From positions 1,054,001-1,118,000 of the forward strand of contig NZ_AP022610.1 in the NCBI RefSeq assembly GCF_010729665.1: a stretch of DNA of 64,000 nt, given 5' to 3'. Origin of the DNA: Mycolicibacterium madagascariense. Lineage in GTDB: Bacteria; Actinomycetota; Actinomycetes; Mycobacteriales; Mycobacteriaceae. Below are positions 15,132-23,983 of the stretch, piece after piece. Each line of letters opens with the position of its first letter. Within the stretch, counting starts at the first letter, position 1. Under the pieces are notes generated by a model that was given only the letters and a program-made list of their open reading frames with translations, searched no databases and was not told the origin of the DNA. The position numbers and the translations under genes are program-made.

Positions 15132-17564
15132 ATGGCCGACGAACAGCTCAGGGACTACGTCCTGCAACGCGCCGACGACGACGAGGGCCTCAGCGAGCAC
15201 GCGCGGCTGGTCGTGCTCGCCACGTTCGGCGAGCCCGGCGATCTGGCCGAGGTGCTCAGTGCCGATGCCACCCCGCAGCGCGTCGTCGACGCGCTCAATG
15301 CGCCGGAGCCGGAGCCGGAGACTCCCGTCGGCGCCTATCTGACTTCCATTGCGGTGCAAGGCTTTCGGGGCATCGGCGCCCACCTCGAGTTGCCACTGCA
15401 CCCCGGCCCCGGGCTGGTGATCGTGGCGGGCCGCAACGGCTCCGGCAAGTCCACGCTGGCCGAGGGACTCGAGCTCGCGCTGACCGGCGTGAACTCGCGG
15501 TGGGCGCACAAGGGCAAGGTGTGGTCGCAGGTCTGGCGCAACCTGCACGCGGGTGATCCCGCGACGATCCGCGTCGGCCTCGCCGAGCAGGGCCGCGGCG
15601 CGACCGTCGTGGGCGTCGACTGGCCGCCCGGCGACGTCGCGGTGACCGACCTGAGGCGCTGGGTGCAGCGCGCCGGTCGCAAGCAGGACGACCCCGCCGT
15701 ACTGGGGTGGTCGAACGCGCTCGCGATGTATCGACCGATGCTCAGCTACGACGAGCTGGGCGGCATCCTGGACGGCGCGCCGAGCGAGTTCTACGACCAG
15801 CTCTACAAGCTGCTGGGCCTCGAACAGCTGACGGTCGCGATGGCCCGCCTCGACGCCGAGGTCAAGGCGCTCAGGGAACCGAGCGCCGTGCTGAAGAAGT
15901 CCCGCGACGCGTTGCGGCCGATTTTGCAGGCCCACGACGACGAGCGCGCGGCGACGGCCCTGGCCCTGATCGGCACGACCACACCCGACCTCGGTGCGGT
16001 CGCCGCGTTGATCACCGACGGCGGCGCGACGGCACCGGGAGCGTGGCGCCAGGCCGCGACGCTGACGATGCCGGAGGCCGACGAGGTCGAGCAGGCCGCC
16101 GCGGCCCTGCGCACCGCCGGCGCCGCGCAGGCCGACGCGGAACGCACCGCGGATGCCCTTGCCGCCGACCGGGTTCAGTTCCTGGAGACGAGTCTGGAGT
16201 TCCACGACCGGCACGGCACGCAGCCCTGCCCGGTGTGCGCCGAGGGCACGCTCGACGACGCGTGGGTGGTGCGGGCCCGCGCCGCGCTGGCCGCCGAACA
16301 GGAGGCCGCCAGCTCGCTGCGGGTGGCGCGGTCGGCCACACACCGGGCGCGTCAGACGCTCGTCGCACTCGTCCGCGGAGTGCCTGCCCCGCCCGCCGAG
16401 GACGCCGACCTGACGACGATCGCGGCGGCACGCCTGGCCTACGCGTCGTTCTCGGCACTGCCGCTCGACGACGACGGTGCCCTCGCCGACCACGTCGTGG
16501 CAGGTCTACCCGCTCTGCGAATGGCGTACGACGCGCTGCGGGAGGAGGCCGCAGGCCGCATCGACGTCCGCGACGACGCCTGGCATCCGGTGGCCGTCGA
16601 CCTGGCCGCGTGGGTCAAGCACGCCGAGGCCAGCGCGGCCGCCGCCCCGAAGCTCAAGATCGCCACCGAAGCCCAGAAGTGGTTGCAGGACAACGCCGCA
16701 ACGCTGCGCAACGAGCGACTCGCGCCCCTCGCCGACGAGGCGCGCGAGATCTGGGCGGCGCTGCGGCAGGAGAGCAACGTCGACCTCGCCGCGATCCGGC
16801 TGGCGGGGCAGAAGACCAGCCGGCGCGTCGAACTGCGGGCCGGCGTCGACGGCGCCGACACCGAGGCGCTCGGCGTGATGAGCCAGGGCGAACTGCAGGC
16901 GCTGGCGCTCGCGGTCTTCATCCCGCGCGCCACCTCCGACGAGAGCCCGTTCCGATTCGTCGTCCTCGACGATCCCATCCAGGCGATGGACCCGTCGAAG
17001 ATCGAGGGCTTCCTGTCGGTCCTCGTCGGGTTGGCGGCCGATCGGCAGGTCGTCGTCTTCACCCATGACGACCGGTTGCCCGCCGCCGTCCGGCGCTCGT
17101 CGGCGCCCGCACGCATCATCGACGTCACGCGAAGCATCAATTCCGTTGTCAGCGTCCATGATTCACTGAACCCCGCCACGCGGGCCCTGGACGACGCCTA
17201 CCGGATCGCACGGGACGACGCGGTCCCCGACGAGGTGAAGAGGAGGGCGGTCGGCGTGCTGTGCCGGGAGGCGTTCGAGGCGACGCTGTGGGACGTCTAC
17301 GCGTCGCGCGGATTCGGGCGAGGCGTGGCGACCGCGGACGTCGAAGACGCGTGGGAGGCCGCTACCACCATCCGCACACGGATCGCGCTGGCCCTCGGCG
17401 CCGACGCCAACGACGTTGGCGCAGTGGACACGTGGCTCGATCGCCGGACGGCGCACAGGATCGCCCTCGCGGTCGTCAACAAGGGCGTGCATCAGGGGGT
17501 GCACGACTTCGTCGAGGCCATCAGGAACGTGCGAGCCGCCGTCGGCGATCTCGGCCGGCGATGA
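15132..17564 (+). CDS. SMC/Rad50-like ATPase with a CxxC hook and a C-terminal helical domain
   Basis: An 810-residue ABC-type ATPase. A short N-terminal helical region precedes a RecF/SbcC-like head: VQGFRGIGAHLEL, Walker A AGRNGSGKST (99-108), coiled regions rich in Ala/Glu/Arg (about 235-540) interrupted by CPVC (366-369, a possible zinc hook), signature MSQGELQAL (583-591), Walker B FVVLDDP (609-615) and FTHDD. After the head, residues 670-810 form an extra helical domain with RRAVGVLCREAFEATL and VVNKGVHQGVHDF. In RloC/PrrC-type anticodon nucleases a HEPN domain occupies this position; the RX4-6H motif itself is not evident here. It overlaps the next gene by 4 bp (ATGA). Confidence 0.85.
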   Translation: MADEQLRDYVLQRADDDEGLSEHARLVVLATFGEPGDLAEVLSADATPQRVVDALNAPEPEPETPVGAYLTSIAVQGFRGIGAHLELPLHPGPGLVIVAGRNGSGKSTLAEGLELALTGVNSRWAHKGKVWSQVWRNLHAGDPATIRVGLAEQGRGATVVGVDWPPGDVAVTDLRRWVQRAGRKQDDPAVLGWSNALAMYRPMLSYDELGGILDGAPSEFYDQLYKLLGLEQLTVAMARLDAEVKALREPSAVLKKSRDALRPILQAHDDERAATALALIGTTTPDLGAVAALITDGGATAPGAWRQAATLTMPEADEVEQAAAALRTAGAAQADAERTADALAADRVQFLETSLEFHDRHGTQPCPVCAEGTLDDAWVVRARAALAAEQEAASSLRVARSATHRARQTLVALVRGVPAPPAEDADLTTIAAARLAYASFSALPLDDDGALADHVVAGLPALRMAYDALREEAAGRIDVRDDAWHPVAVDLAAWVKHAEASAAAAPKLKIATEAQKWLQDNAATLRNERLAPLADEAREIWAALRQESNVDLAAIRLAGQKTSRRVELRAGVDGADTEALGVMSQGELQALALAVFIPRATSDESPFRFVVLDDPIQAMDPSKIEGFLSVLVGLAADRQVVVFTHDDRLPAAVRRSSAPARIIDVTRSINSVVSVHDSLNPATRALDDAYRIARDDAVPDEVKRRAVGVLCREAFEATLWDVYASRGFGRGVATADVEDAWEAATTIRTRIALALGADANDVGAVDTWLDRRTAHRIALAVVNKGVHQGVHDFVEAIRNVRAAVGDLGRR

Positions 17565-17914
17565 GCGACCGCGCCGCGCTGCTGGACTACGCCGAGCAGA
17601 TCCTCGACGGAGCGGTCGACCTCGGCCCGCGGTCGGCTCGCGTCGCGGCATTGCTGGCCCGCAGTGCCTTCGAGGACTGGCTCGACGAACAGCATCCCTG
17701 GGTCGTCCCGTCGGCGCGGCGACCCACCACCGCCTCCAAACTCGTGGCGCTGTGCACGCGTGACGACCCCGCCACCGGCTACCGCGCGCAACGTGCCTGG
17801 GCCCACCTGAGCCGCGCGTGCCATCACCACGCCTACGAGCTGCAGCCCTCGGCCACCGAGGTGCGCCACCTGGTCGCCGAGGTGCGTGATCTCGACGCGG
17901 GTGGGGTGCGCTGA
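17561..17914 (+). CDS. Small HEPN-like protein paired with the ATPase
   Basis: A 117-residue, all-helical-looking protein. RSARVAALLARSAFEDWLDE resembles the RRAVGVLCREAFEATLWDVY segment in the ATPase tail, and LSRACHHHAYELQPS contains R-A-C-H-H-H, which fits the R-x4-H motif of HEPN ribonucleases. The HEPN assignment is an inference from that motif and helical pattern. The ATG overlaps the ATPase stop, implying stoichiometric co-translation. It could instead be a structural partner without nuclease activity. Confidence 0.7.
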   Translation: MSDRAALLDYAEQILDGAVDLGPRSARVAALLARSAFEDWLDEQHPWVVPSARRPTTASKLVALCTRDDPATGYRAQRAWAHLSRACHHHAYELQPSATEVRHLVAEVRDLDAGGVR

Positions 17915-18010
17915 CCGCATTGCCAGGCTTCGCCGAGGTGATTCGCAGCGTGTCCGACGACCCTGACCGGGTACGTGGAGGAATGGACCGGCAGAGGAGG
18001 TGCATCGACC

Positions 18011-18772
18011 ATGACGTATCGCTTCGACGACCAGACGCGCGAGGTCCCCGCACCGACCGAACGGCTGGGCCGGCGCCCGGGGTATGACGACGCGTTGGCC
18101 TGGTCGCAGGAGGAGCCCGCCACCGACGACCTGCTGCCCTACGAGGATGGCGACACCTTCGTCGAGCAACTGGACCCGCCCGAGCAGCCCAGCCTGGGCT
18201 TCGACCCGCGCTGGTGGCAGCGGCTTCCGGTGCTGGCGTTCGCCGCGGCGACGATCGCGCTGCTGGTGGTCGGAAGCGCGGCCATCGTGCTGACCGCCGA
18301 CCTGCACGCTCCGGTGTCCGCTCCAGCGCCCCAGCCCAAGCCCGCCCCGCCCCCGCCGAGCGCGCCACCGTCGAGCGCGCCACCGCCGGTTCAGAACGTC
18401 GCGCCGCCCCCGGCGCCCGCCCCCACGGTGCAGCAGAGCCGGCCGGTCGTGACGGTGACGCGCGATCGACCGGTCAAGCCCACCAGGCGCGCCACGCCGA
18501 CCGCGACGGCCACCCCGACCGCGACCGCCACGCCGACCGCGACGCCGACGGTCACCGCGCCCCCGACGAGCGCAGCGCCCCCGCCGCCGCCCGACACGTC
18601 GACCGCGCCGCCGATGACGACGGCGTATCTGAGAGTGCCGTTCGTACCGGTGCCCATTCCGATCAAGGTTCCGGCGAACCCGAATCAGCCTCCGCAGTAT
18701 CAGCAGCAGTACCCGCAGTACCCGTATGGACAGTCGCCGTACGGTCAGTCGCCCTACGGGCAGTACCCCTAG
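18011..18772 (+). CDS. Proline-rich single-pass membrane protein
   Basis: A 253-residue protein. An acidic cytoplasmic N-terminus (1-68) leads to WWQRLPVLAF and one hydrophobic segment (about 72-95), then an extended outer region dominated by Pro, Ala and Thr (tandem TPTATA units near 160-180). It ends in a Gln/Tyr tail (YPYGQSPYGQSPYGQYP). No catalytic domain is visible; the shape suits a wall-spanning anchor. ATG 18011 follows AGAGGAGG with a 10-nt spacing. The stop is 2 bp before the oxidoreductase start. Confidence 0.8.
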   Translation: MTYRFDDQTREVPAPTERLGRRPGYDDALAWSQEEPATDDLLPYEDGDTFVEQLDPPEQPSLGFDPRWWQRLPVLAFAAATIALLVVGSAAIVLTADLHAPVSAPAPQPKPAPPPPSAPPSSAPPPVQNVAPPPAPAPTVQQSRPVVTVTRDRPVKPTRRATPTATATPTATATPTATPTVTAPPTSAAPPPPPDTSTAPPMTTAYLRVPFVPVPIPIKVPANPNQPPQYQQQYPQYPYGQSPYGQSPYGQYP

Positions 18773-18774
18773 GC

Positions 18775-19743
18775 ATGGACTTCCGGCTCTGGAGCGGTCC
18801 GAACAACGGCGCCACCTACGACGATCTGCTGCGCTCGGCCCAACTGGCGGAGACACTCGGGTACAGCGGCTACTTCCTGGCCGACCACCTGTCGCCCTTC
18901 GTCGGCGACGGGCTGCCGGGCCCGACGGACGTCTGGACGACGCTGGCGGGCCTGGCGCGCGAGACCTCGCGAATTCGGTTGGGTCCGTTGGTGACGTCGG
19001 CGACGTTCCGGCATCCAGGTCAGCTGGCGATCGTCGTGGCCCAGGTGGACGCCATGAGTGGCGGTCGCGTCGACTTCGGCATCGGCGCCGGCTACTTCGA
19101 GGCCGAGCACCGCGCGTACGGGATCCCGTTTCCGCCCGCGGGCGAGCGGTTCGACCGGCTGGAGGAGTCGCTGGAGGCGATGACGGGCCTGTGGCAGACC
19201 CCGGCAGGGCAGCGCTACCGGTTCGCGGGCGCGCACGTTCACATCGACGTCTCCGACGCGCCGCCGGTGCCGCTGCAGCAGCCGTGGCCCCCGATCATCG
19301 TCGGGGGCACGGGGCGCAAGCGCACACCGGCGATCGCGGCGCGCTACGCCGACGAGTTCAACCTGCAGACCACGCGGCGGCGGGCCCCGGTGCCGGAGGA
19401 CTGGCTCAAGACCCGCGACGTCGCCGCCCAGATCGAGCGGGTCCGCACCGCGGCGGAGGCCGCCGGGCGAGATCCCGGGGCCATCACGTTCTCGATGAGC
19501 GCGGCCATCGGCGTCGGGCGCACGTCCGCCGAGGCCGCCGATCGTCTGGATGCCCGGCATTACGGGGACCAGACGTTCGACGGCGCCGCCTTCCACGGCT
19601 CGCCCGCCGAGGTGGTCGACGCGTTCGGGCCGTACGTCGACATGGGCATCGACCGCGTCTACGTGCGGGCGCCCATCCGTGTCGAGGCCCTGGCCGACAA
19701 CTTCGAACTGCTGGCGGCCGAGGTGGCCCGCCAGCTGGTCTGA
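18775..19743 (+). CDS. LLM-class F420-dependent oxidoreductase
   Basis: A 322-residue luciferase-like TIM-barrel protein of the Rv1855c-like F420 family. It starts MDFRLWSGPNNGATYDDLL and contains GYSGYFLADHLSPF, IRLGPLVTSATFRHPGQLA and MSGGRVDFGIGAGYFEAEH, the conserved flavin/F420-binding barrel strands. It probably transfers hydride using F420H2; the substrate is unknown. It lies in the insertion between recC and echA3 and converges with echA3, 6 bp between the stops. Confidence 0.88.
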   Translation: MDFRLWSGPNNGATYDDLLRSAQLAETLGYSGYFLADHLSPFVGDGLPGPTDVWTTLAGLARETSRIRLGPLVTSATFRHPGQLAIVVAQVDAMSGGRVDFGIGAGYFEAEHRAYGIPFPPAGERFDRLEESLEAMTGLWQTPAGQRYRFAGAHVHIDVSDAPPVPLQQPWPPIIVGGTGRKRTPAIAARYADEFNLQTTRRRAPVPEDWLKTRDVAAQIERVRTAAEAAGRDPGAITFSMSAAIGVGRTSAEAADRLDARHYGDQTFDGAAFHGSPAEVVDAFGPYVDMGIDRVYVRAPIRVEALADNFELLAAEVARQLV

Positions 19744-19749
19744 GGGCGG

Positions 19750-20460
19750 CTAGCTCGCGGTGAACTCCGCGGGCAGGCCGTCGATGCCCGCTTGTATGGC
19801 GGCGATCGCCTCCTTGCGCGCCTTCAGCTTGCTGGCGCGGTGCGCTATGGCGTGCAGTCCCGTGGCCTCGACGGCGACGTCGTGGGCCCGTGCCAGCACG
19901 TTGCCGTCCTCGACGATCTCGTCGAGCCAGCCGGCAGCGACGGCCTCGGGGCCGGTGAACACCGCGGCCATCGACACCGCGCGGGAGAACGCCGCACGCG
20001 TCAGGCGGGCGCGCATGATCTCGATCGCGGAGATGGGCAGGACCATGCCGATGGCGACCTCGTTGGCCTGGCACCGCGAGCTGGGGGAGCCGACCCGGTG
20101 ATCGCCGCTCAGCAGGAGGAACGAGCCCATCGCGATCGCTGGGCCCGTCGCGGCGATGACGACCGGCACCGGGAAGCTCAGCAGCCGGATGGACAGCTCG
20201 AATCCGCCGGACAGCATCCCGAGGGCAGCGGCCGCGTCGCCGGAGTTGAACACGCTGAGGTCGAAGCCCGCGCTGAAGACCCGCGAATTACCGGCCAGCA
20301 CGACGGCCTTCACCTCGCCCGCGGCGGCGGCCTGCTCGGCGCGGTCGAGCGCCTCGTTGACGTGGTGCTGCATCGCCGGCGACAGCGCGTTCACCTTGCC
20401 GTCGTCGAGCGTGATCGTGGCGACGGAATCGGTCAGCGCGTACGTGGCGGTGCTCGTCAT
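19750..20460 (-). CDS. echA3: Crotonase-fold enoyl-CoA hydratase, EchA3-like
   Basis: A 236-residue crotonase-family protein. ITLDDGKVNALSPAM, the oxyanion-hole segment SRVFSAGFDLSVF and MGSFLLLSGDHRVGS are visible. Position between recC and the glyoxalase II gene matches echA3 (Rv0632c) in M. tuberculosis. Of the two hydratase glutamates, one candidate is present in NEVAIGM, but the second position is not obviously glutamate, so strict hydratase activity is uncertain. An ATG start at 20460 fits the family. Confidence 0.88.
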   Translation of the reverse strand: MTSTATYALTDSVATITLDDGKVNALSPAMQHHVNEALDRAEQAAAAGEVKAVVLAGNSRVFSAGFDLSVFNSGDAAAALGMLSGGFELSIRLLSFPVPVVIAATGPAIAMGSFLLLSGDHRVGSPSSRCQANEVAIGMVLPISAIEIMRARLTRAAFSRAVSMAAVFTGPEAVAAGWLDEIVEDGNVLARAHDVAVEATGLHAIAHRASKLKARKEAIAAIQAGIDGLPAEFTAS

Positions 20461-20500
20461 GGGGTCCTGACGTCGAAGAGACGGGTCGTGCCGATCGTAC

Positions 20501-21325
20501 TTAGCCCATGCGGGCCGAATGGCGCCCGCTCACCCCGTTGGTCGTCCACGGCAGGTCCAGCTCGGTGGTCTGATCCAATTGCGTTGTGCGCCAACGGTCC
20601 TGGGTCTCGGCGACGGCCCTGTTCATCCGGTCGATCTCGGCGCGGAAGACGTCGGGCCGGGTCTCCTTGGACGCGTAGTGGAAGTAGGTCAGCAGACTGC
20701 GCAGCAATTCCAGCTTCTGCTTCTCGCGCTTGGCCAGGTCGTGCGTGGTCATCAGCTCGATGCGCTGTACCGGCTGCAGCGTGGTCCAGTCGAGGCTGAA
20801 CGCGGTCTGAAACGTCGTGCCCCTGCTGCGGCGACCCGAGTCGCGGCGCGGGCGGTCGGAATAGGTCAGCGACCCGTCGAACCGGTCACCGATCGCGCCA
20901 CCGAGCTCCTCCCGGCTGATCGCGGAGTCCCACACCGTTCGCCATTCTTGGCCAGGAGCTAAAAATGGGAGTTCGCTGGGGAGATCGAGCTCGGCAATCT
21001 CGGGAGGGCGATCGAACGGGGTGTCCTCATACGCCGCGACGGTGGGATGGTCGACGAAGTCGAGGTGGATGTCATGCGCGGCGGTCTGGCCGAAGTTCCT
21101 GACCACCAGCTCGATGACGTGCCAGTCCGAGGCGTGCGGTTCCATGAACATCGTGACCTGGGGCCGCACCTGCTCGGCTCTGAGCTGGCGGTTCTTCGTC
21201 AGCTGGCGGTGGGCCCACACCAAGGCGACGACAAGGAGGGCCAGCGCCGCCCATGCCGCGATCGCAAGCCAGCCCGCCGAGCCGAGCGTCGTGAGATCGT
21301 GCCAGCGGTTCCTGATCCAGTCCAC
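20501..21325 (-). CDS. Single-pass membrane protein of unknown function
   Basis: A 274-residue protein with one N-terminal transmembrane helix (about 17-38, GWLAIAAWAALALLVVALVW). The soluble part includes WHVIELVVRNFGQTAAHDI, resembling an immunoglobulin-like or CARDB-type beta fold seen in membrane-anchored hypothetical proteins. The C-terminus is helical and charged (AKREKQKLELLRSLLTYFHY). I do not recognise a family with known function. It lies just upstream of echA3 on the same strand with a 40-bp gap. Confidence 0.7.
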   Translation of the reverse strand: MDWIRNRWHDLTTLGSAGWLAIAAWAALALLVVALVWAHRQLTKNRQLRAEQVRPQVTMFMEPHASDWHVIELVVRNFGQTAAHDIHLDFVDHPTVAAYEDTPFDRPPEIAELDLPSELPFLAPGQEWRTVWDSAISREELGGAIGDRFDGSLTYSDRPRRDSGRRSRGTTFQTAFSLDWTTLQPVQRIELMTTHDLAKREKQKLELLRSLLTYFHYASKETRPDVFRAEIDRMNRAVAETQDRWRTTQLDQTTELDLPWTTNGVSGRHSARMG

Positions 21326-21401
21326 CCCGTCCCCCTTCGTCGATCTGCCGGCTCAGCGCTTCGCTAGCAATGACGAACGTCATGGACACGAAAGTTGCTG
21401 A

Positions 21402-21428
21402 CCCTCGGGGGAGGTTACCCCGCGAGGG
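21402..21428 (-). terminator. Hairpin downstream of the DUF2510 protein gene
   Basis: CCCTCG plus GGGG (21402-21411) pairs with CCCC and CGAGGG (21418-21428) around a six-base loop with one bulged G. No T-tract follows, as is common in mycobacteria. Confidence 0.5.
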
Positions 21429-21486
21429 GACGGGACGCGACCCTCGCCGGAGGTCGCCGAAGGGGCCGGGCCACGCCCGGCGTCGC

Positions 21487-22575
21487 CTACTGCAGCGGCA
21501 GCGTGACGCCCGGCGTCGTCGGGTCGGCATGCAACACGATCGAGTCCGGGACCGTGCCCGCCGGGACGTCGAACACCAGGGGCGTCTGCACCTTGGCGCC
21601 CGGTGCGATCGTGGCGGTCGTGCCGCCGAGGAAGGCGGTGGCCTCGTCGTCGACGGGGTAGGTCGTCCCGGCCGCGGTGAGTTGCTGGAAGGCCGCGGTG
21701 AACGTCAGCGGCGCCGTGCCGGTGTTGGACACGTTGGCGTACACGACGTAGAAGAGGCCGTCGGCGGACGACTGGACGGTGTCGCTGACCGACGAGGTGA
21801 TGGTGTCGCCGGTTTCGGTGCCCTCCACCGAGAACGTGTAGTCGCCGTCGCTGCCCTCGCCAGGGGTGGGCACGGGGGTCGGCGTCGGCGACTCCGCCGT
21901 CGCGGACGCCGAAGGTGAAGTGGCAGAGGAGGATTCGGTCGACGAGGTCGACGACGCGGTGGATGTCGGGCCCGACGACGTCGCGGTCGGGCCACTGTGG
22001 TGACCCACGACGAGCACGACCACCACGGCGATGGCGATCAGGATGACGGCGGCCCCGCCGAGGATGGCCGCCACGAGCTTCTTGTTGACGCCCTGCTCGG
22101 GCGGACCGGCGGGCGGGACGTCGCCGTATCCGGGCGGGCCGTAGGACGGCGGCGCGCCATACGGCGGCCCGCCCGCGTAGGAGGGCGTCTCGAAGGACGG
22201 GGTCTCGGAGGCGGGCGTCTCGTAGGGGGGCGCCTCGAACGCCGTCGTGCTCGCCGGCGACTCGAACGCGGGCTTCTCGAATGCCGTCGTGCTCGCGGGC
22301 GACTCGGTCTGGCTCGGATCGCGCGTGGGGTCGTCCCAGGACGGCATCGGCGCATCCCACGCCGAGGACGGCGGCACGGCCGGTTCGGGAGCGTCGTGCG
22401 CTCCCCGCGGATGCGTGTCGTAGGGCTGTGCGGGTTCCTGCTGCCGCGGGGCGTCCTGTTCGCGGGGTGGCGCGTACGGCGCGGGGGCGCGGTATTCGGT
22501 CCACCTGGTGCCGTCCCAGTACCGCAGACCGGCCGGGTTCTCCGGATCCGGGTACCAATCGGCAGGTGTGGTCAT
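21487..22575 (-). CDS. DUF2510/DUF4352-type exported membrane protein
   Basis: A 362-residue protein with three parts. The N-terminal WYPDPENPAGLRYWDGTRWTEY is the DUF2510 motif (residues 7-28). Next comes a disordered Pro/Ser/Thr region with repeats such as ESPASTTAFE, then a transmembrane helix (KKLVAAILGGAAVILIAIAV) and a Ser/Thr linker. The last about 125 residues (YTFSVEGTETGDTI...FYVVYANVSNTGTAPLTF) form a DUF4352-like Ig fold outside the membrane. It occupies the Rv0633c position. Its role is unknown; it may sense or bind cell-wall ligands. Confidence 0.82.
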   Translation of the reverse strand: MTTPADWYPDPENPAGLRYWDGTRWTEYRAPAPYAPPREQDAPRQQEPAQPYDTHPRGAHDAPEPAVPPSSAWDAPMPSWDDPTRDPSQTESPASTTAFEKPAFESPASTTAFEAPPYETPASETPSFETPSYAGGPPYGAPPSYGPPGYGDVPPAGPPEQGVNKKLVAAILGGAAVILIAIAVVVVLVVGHHSGPTATSSGPTSTASSTSSTESSSATSPSASATAESPTPTPVPTPGEGSDGDYTFSVEGTETGDTITSSVSDTVQSSADGLFYVVYANVSNTGTAPLTFTAAFQQLTAAGTTYPVDDEATAFLGGTTATIAPGAKVQTPLVFDVPAGTVPDSIVLHADPTTPGVTLPLQ

Positions 22576-22675
22576 CGCACGGCCCTCCCCGATCCTGCGC
22601 CCCGCGGACGCTGCGCACCGAACTTAGCGCAGGCCGTGAGGCGACGCGCTACTTCGGATCACCGGTGTGCCCGGG

Positions 22676-23401
22676 TCAACCGCCCATCGCCAGACGCCAC
22701 TGATCGAGATTGCTGGCGCGGTAGACGTAGTTCGACGCCCGCACGACGGACAGCGGGGCGCTCGGATCGGCGGAGTACCAGTGGCCCGGGTACACCGTCG
22801 GGTCGCCCGGCAGCGTCGCCAGCGCCTGCAGGCTGCGGAACATGTCGTCGACGTTGCCGCCGGGGAAGTCGGTGCGCCCGCAGCCCTCCAGGAAGAGGGT
22901 GTCGCCGGCGACGAGTCGGCCGTCGAGCAGGAAGCACTGGCTGCCCGGGGTGTGTCCCGGTGTGTGCAGCAATTCGATCTCGACGTCTCCGACGGCGACC
23001 TTGTCGCCGTGCTCGTGGGAGGTGAGGTCGCCGAGCGGGATGCCGGTGATGCGGGAGACCCAGTCGGCCTCGTGGGTGTTGACGTGGACCGGCACGCTGA
23101 CGCGCTCCAACAGTTCGGCCAGACCCTTGAGTTCGAAGCCCATCATCGATCCGCCGACGTGGTCGGGGTGGTGGTGGCTGACGAGCACGCCGGACAGGTG
23201 CATGCCGTCGGATTCCAGCGCGTCGAGCAGATCGTTGGCGGCGTAGGCCGGATCGACCACGACGCAGTCGCCGGTCTCGCGGTCTCCGATGAGGTAGGCG
23301 AAGTTGCGCATCTGCTGGGCGATGACGTCGCTCGCGGCGAAGTCCCTGCCGGAGAGCAGCTGCTTGAAGTACAGACGGTCCTGGTCGGTTGGGCTGGCCA
23401 T
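22676..23401 (-). CDS. Metallo-beta-lactamase-fold hydrolase (glyoxalase II-like)
   Basis: A 241-residue MBL-fold enzyme with the metal signature SHHHPDHVGGS, HTPGHTPGSQ and LVAGDTLFLEGCGRTDFPGG. It corresponds by position and sequence style to Rv0634c, annotated as a glyoxalase II. In an organism that uses mycothiol rather than glutathione, the thioester substrate is probably different (inference). It is divergent from the tRNA-Thr gene. Confidence 0.9.
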   Translation of the reverse strand: MASPTDQDRLYFKQLLSGRDFAASDVIAQQMRNFAYLIGDRETGDCVVVDPAYAANDLLDALESDGMHLSGVLVSHHHPDHVGGSMMGFELKGLAELLERVSVPVHVNTHEADWVSRITGIPLGDLTSHEHGDKVAVGDVEIELLHTPGHTPGSQCFLLDGRLVAGDTLFLEGCGRTDFPGGNVDDMFRSLQALATLPGDPTVYPGHWYSADPSAPLSVVRASNYVYRASNLDQWRLAMGG

Positions 23402-23486
23402 GACCCAAGGGTAGGGGGAGGGGGCGACGCCGACCGACGCGGCGGGGCGGTGGAGCAGGGGTTCGAATCGGCCCTGACGAAGCGGT

Positions 23487-23516
23487 TTGGCTCCGGTATC
23501 GGCGAGAATGTACCCT
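23487..23516 (+). promoter_or_regulatory. Putative promoter of the tRNA-Thr/tRNA-Met/rpmG region
   Basis: TTGGCT (23487-23492), 18 bp, TACCCT (23511-23516), about 27 bp before the tRNA-Thr 5' end. Both hexamers are moderate matches; position is the main support. Confidence 0.4.
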
Positions 23517-23549
23517 CTTTAAGGCTTGCGGGGTCGCCCGCAGCTGACT

Positions 23550-23622
23550 GCCCCCTTAGCTCAGTCGGTAGAGCGTTTCCATGGTAAGGAAAAGGTCAAC
23601 GGTTCGATTCCGTTAGGGGGCT
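23550..23622 (+). tRNA. thrT: tRNA-Thr (GGT anticodon)
   Basis: A 73-nt cloverleaf. Acceptor stem GCCCCCT/AGGGGGC with U as discriminator base, D-arm TAGCTCAGTCGGTAGAGC, anticodon stem TTTCC/GGAAA with loop ATGGTAA (anticodon GGT), and T-arm with GGTTCGATTCC. It lies upstream of tRNA-Met, rpmG and hadABC as in M. tuberculosis. Confidence 0.97.
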
Positions 23623-23661
23623 CGGTGGACAGGCAGGCAACGCCCGCCTGGACCGGTCCGG

Positions 23662-23735
23662 GGCGGTGTAGCTCAGCTGGTTAGAGCGCACGACTCATAA
23701 TCGTGAGGTCGGGGGATCGAGCCCCCCCACCGCTA
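23662..23735 (+). tRNA. metT: tRNA-Met (CAT anticodon, elongator)
   Basis: A 74-nt cloverleaf. Acceptor GGCGGTG pairs with CACCGCT (first pair G-U), anticodon stem CACGA/TCGTG with loop CTCATAA (anticodon CAT), and T-arm GGGGGATCGAGCCCCCC. The paired first position argues for an elongator rather than an initiator tRNA. Confidence 0.96.
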
Positions 23736-23774
23736 CAAGACGACAACGCAAGAGAATCAAGAAGGACGACAGAC

Positions 23775-23942
23775 GTGGCCTCGAGTACAGACGTACGGCC
23801 CAAGATCACCTTGGCCTGTGAGGTGTGCAAGCACCGCAACTACATCACGAAGAAGAACCGGCGCAACGATCCCGATCGCCTCGAGATCAAGAAGTTCTGC
23901 CCGAACTGCGGCACGCACCGTGCGCACAAGGAATCGCGTTAG
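23775..23942 (+). CDS. rpmG: 50S ribosomal protein L33, zinc-binding form
   Basis: A 55-residue L33 ([20 protein letters not shown] onward). It has both cysteine pairs (CEVC and CPNC) of the zinc-binding C+ type. Mycobacteria usually carry a second cysteine-free copy under Zur control elsewhere. GTG 23775 gives the family's usual length and N-terminus. It lies 42 bp upstream of hadA. Confidence 0.96.
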   Translation: MASSTDVRPKITLACEVCKHRNYITKKNRRNDPDRLEIKKFCPNCGTHRAHKESR

Positions 23943-23983
23943 CGGACGCCGCTCGGGTTCGGCAGATTTGAGGAACTGACTAC

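Noticed and set aside
18480-18560. Tandem ACCGCGACCGC-like repeats as a satellite element
   Set aside because: They encode the TPTATA units of the proline-rich protein in frame and are explained by coding for a low-complexity region.
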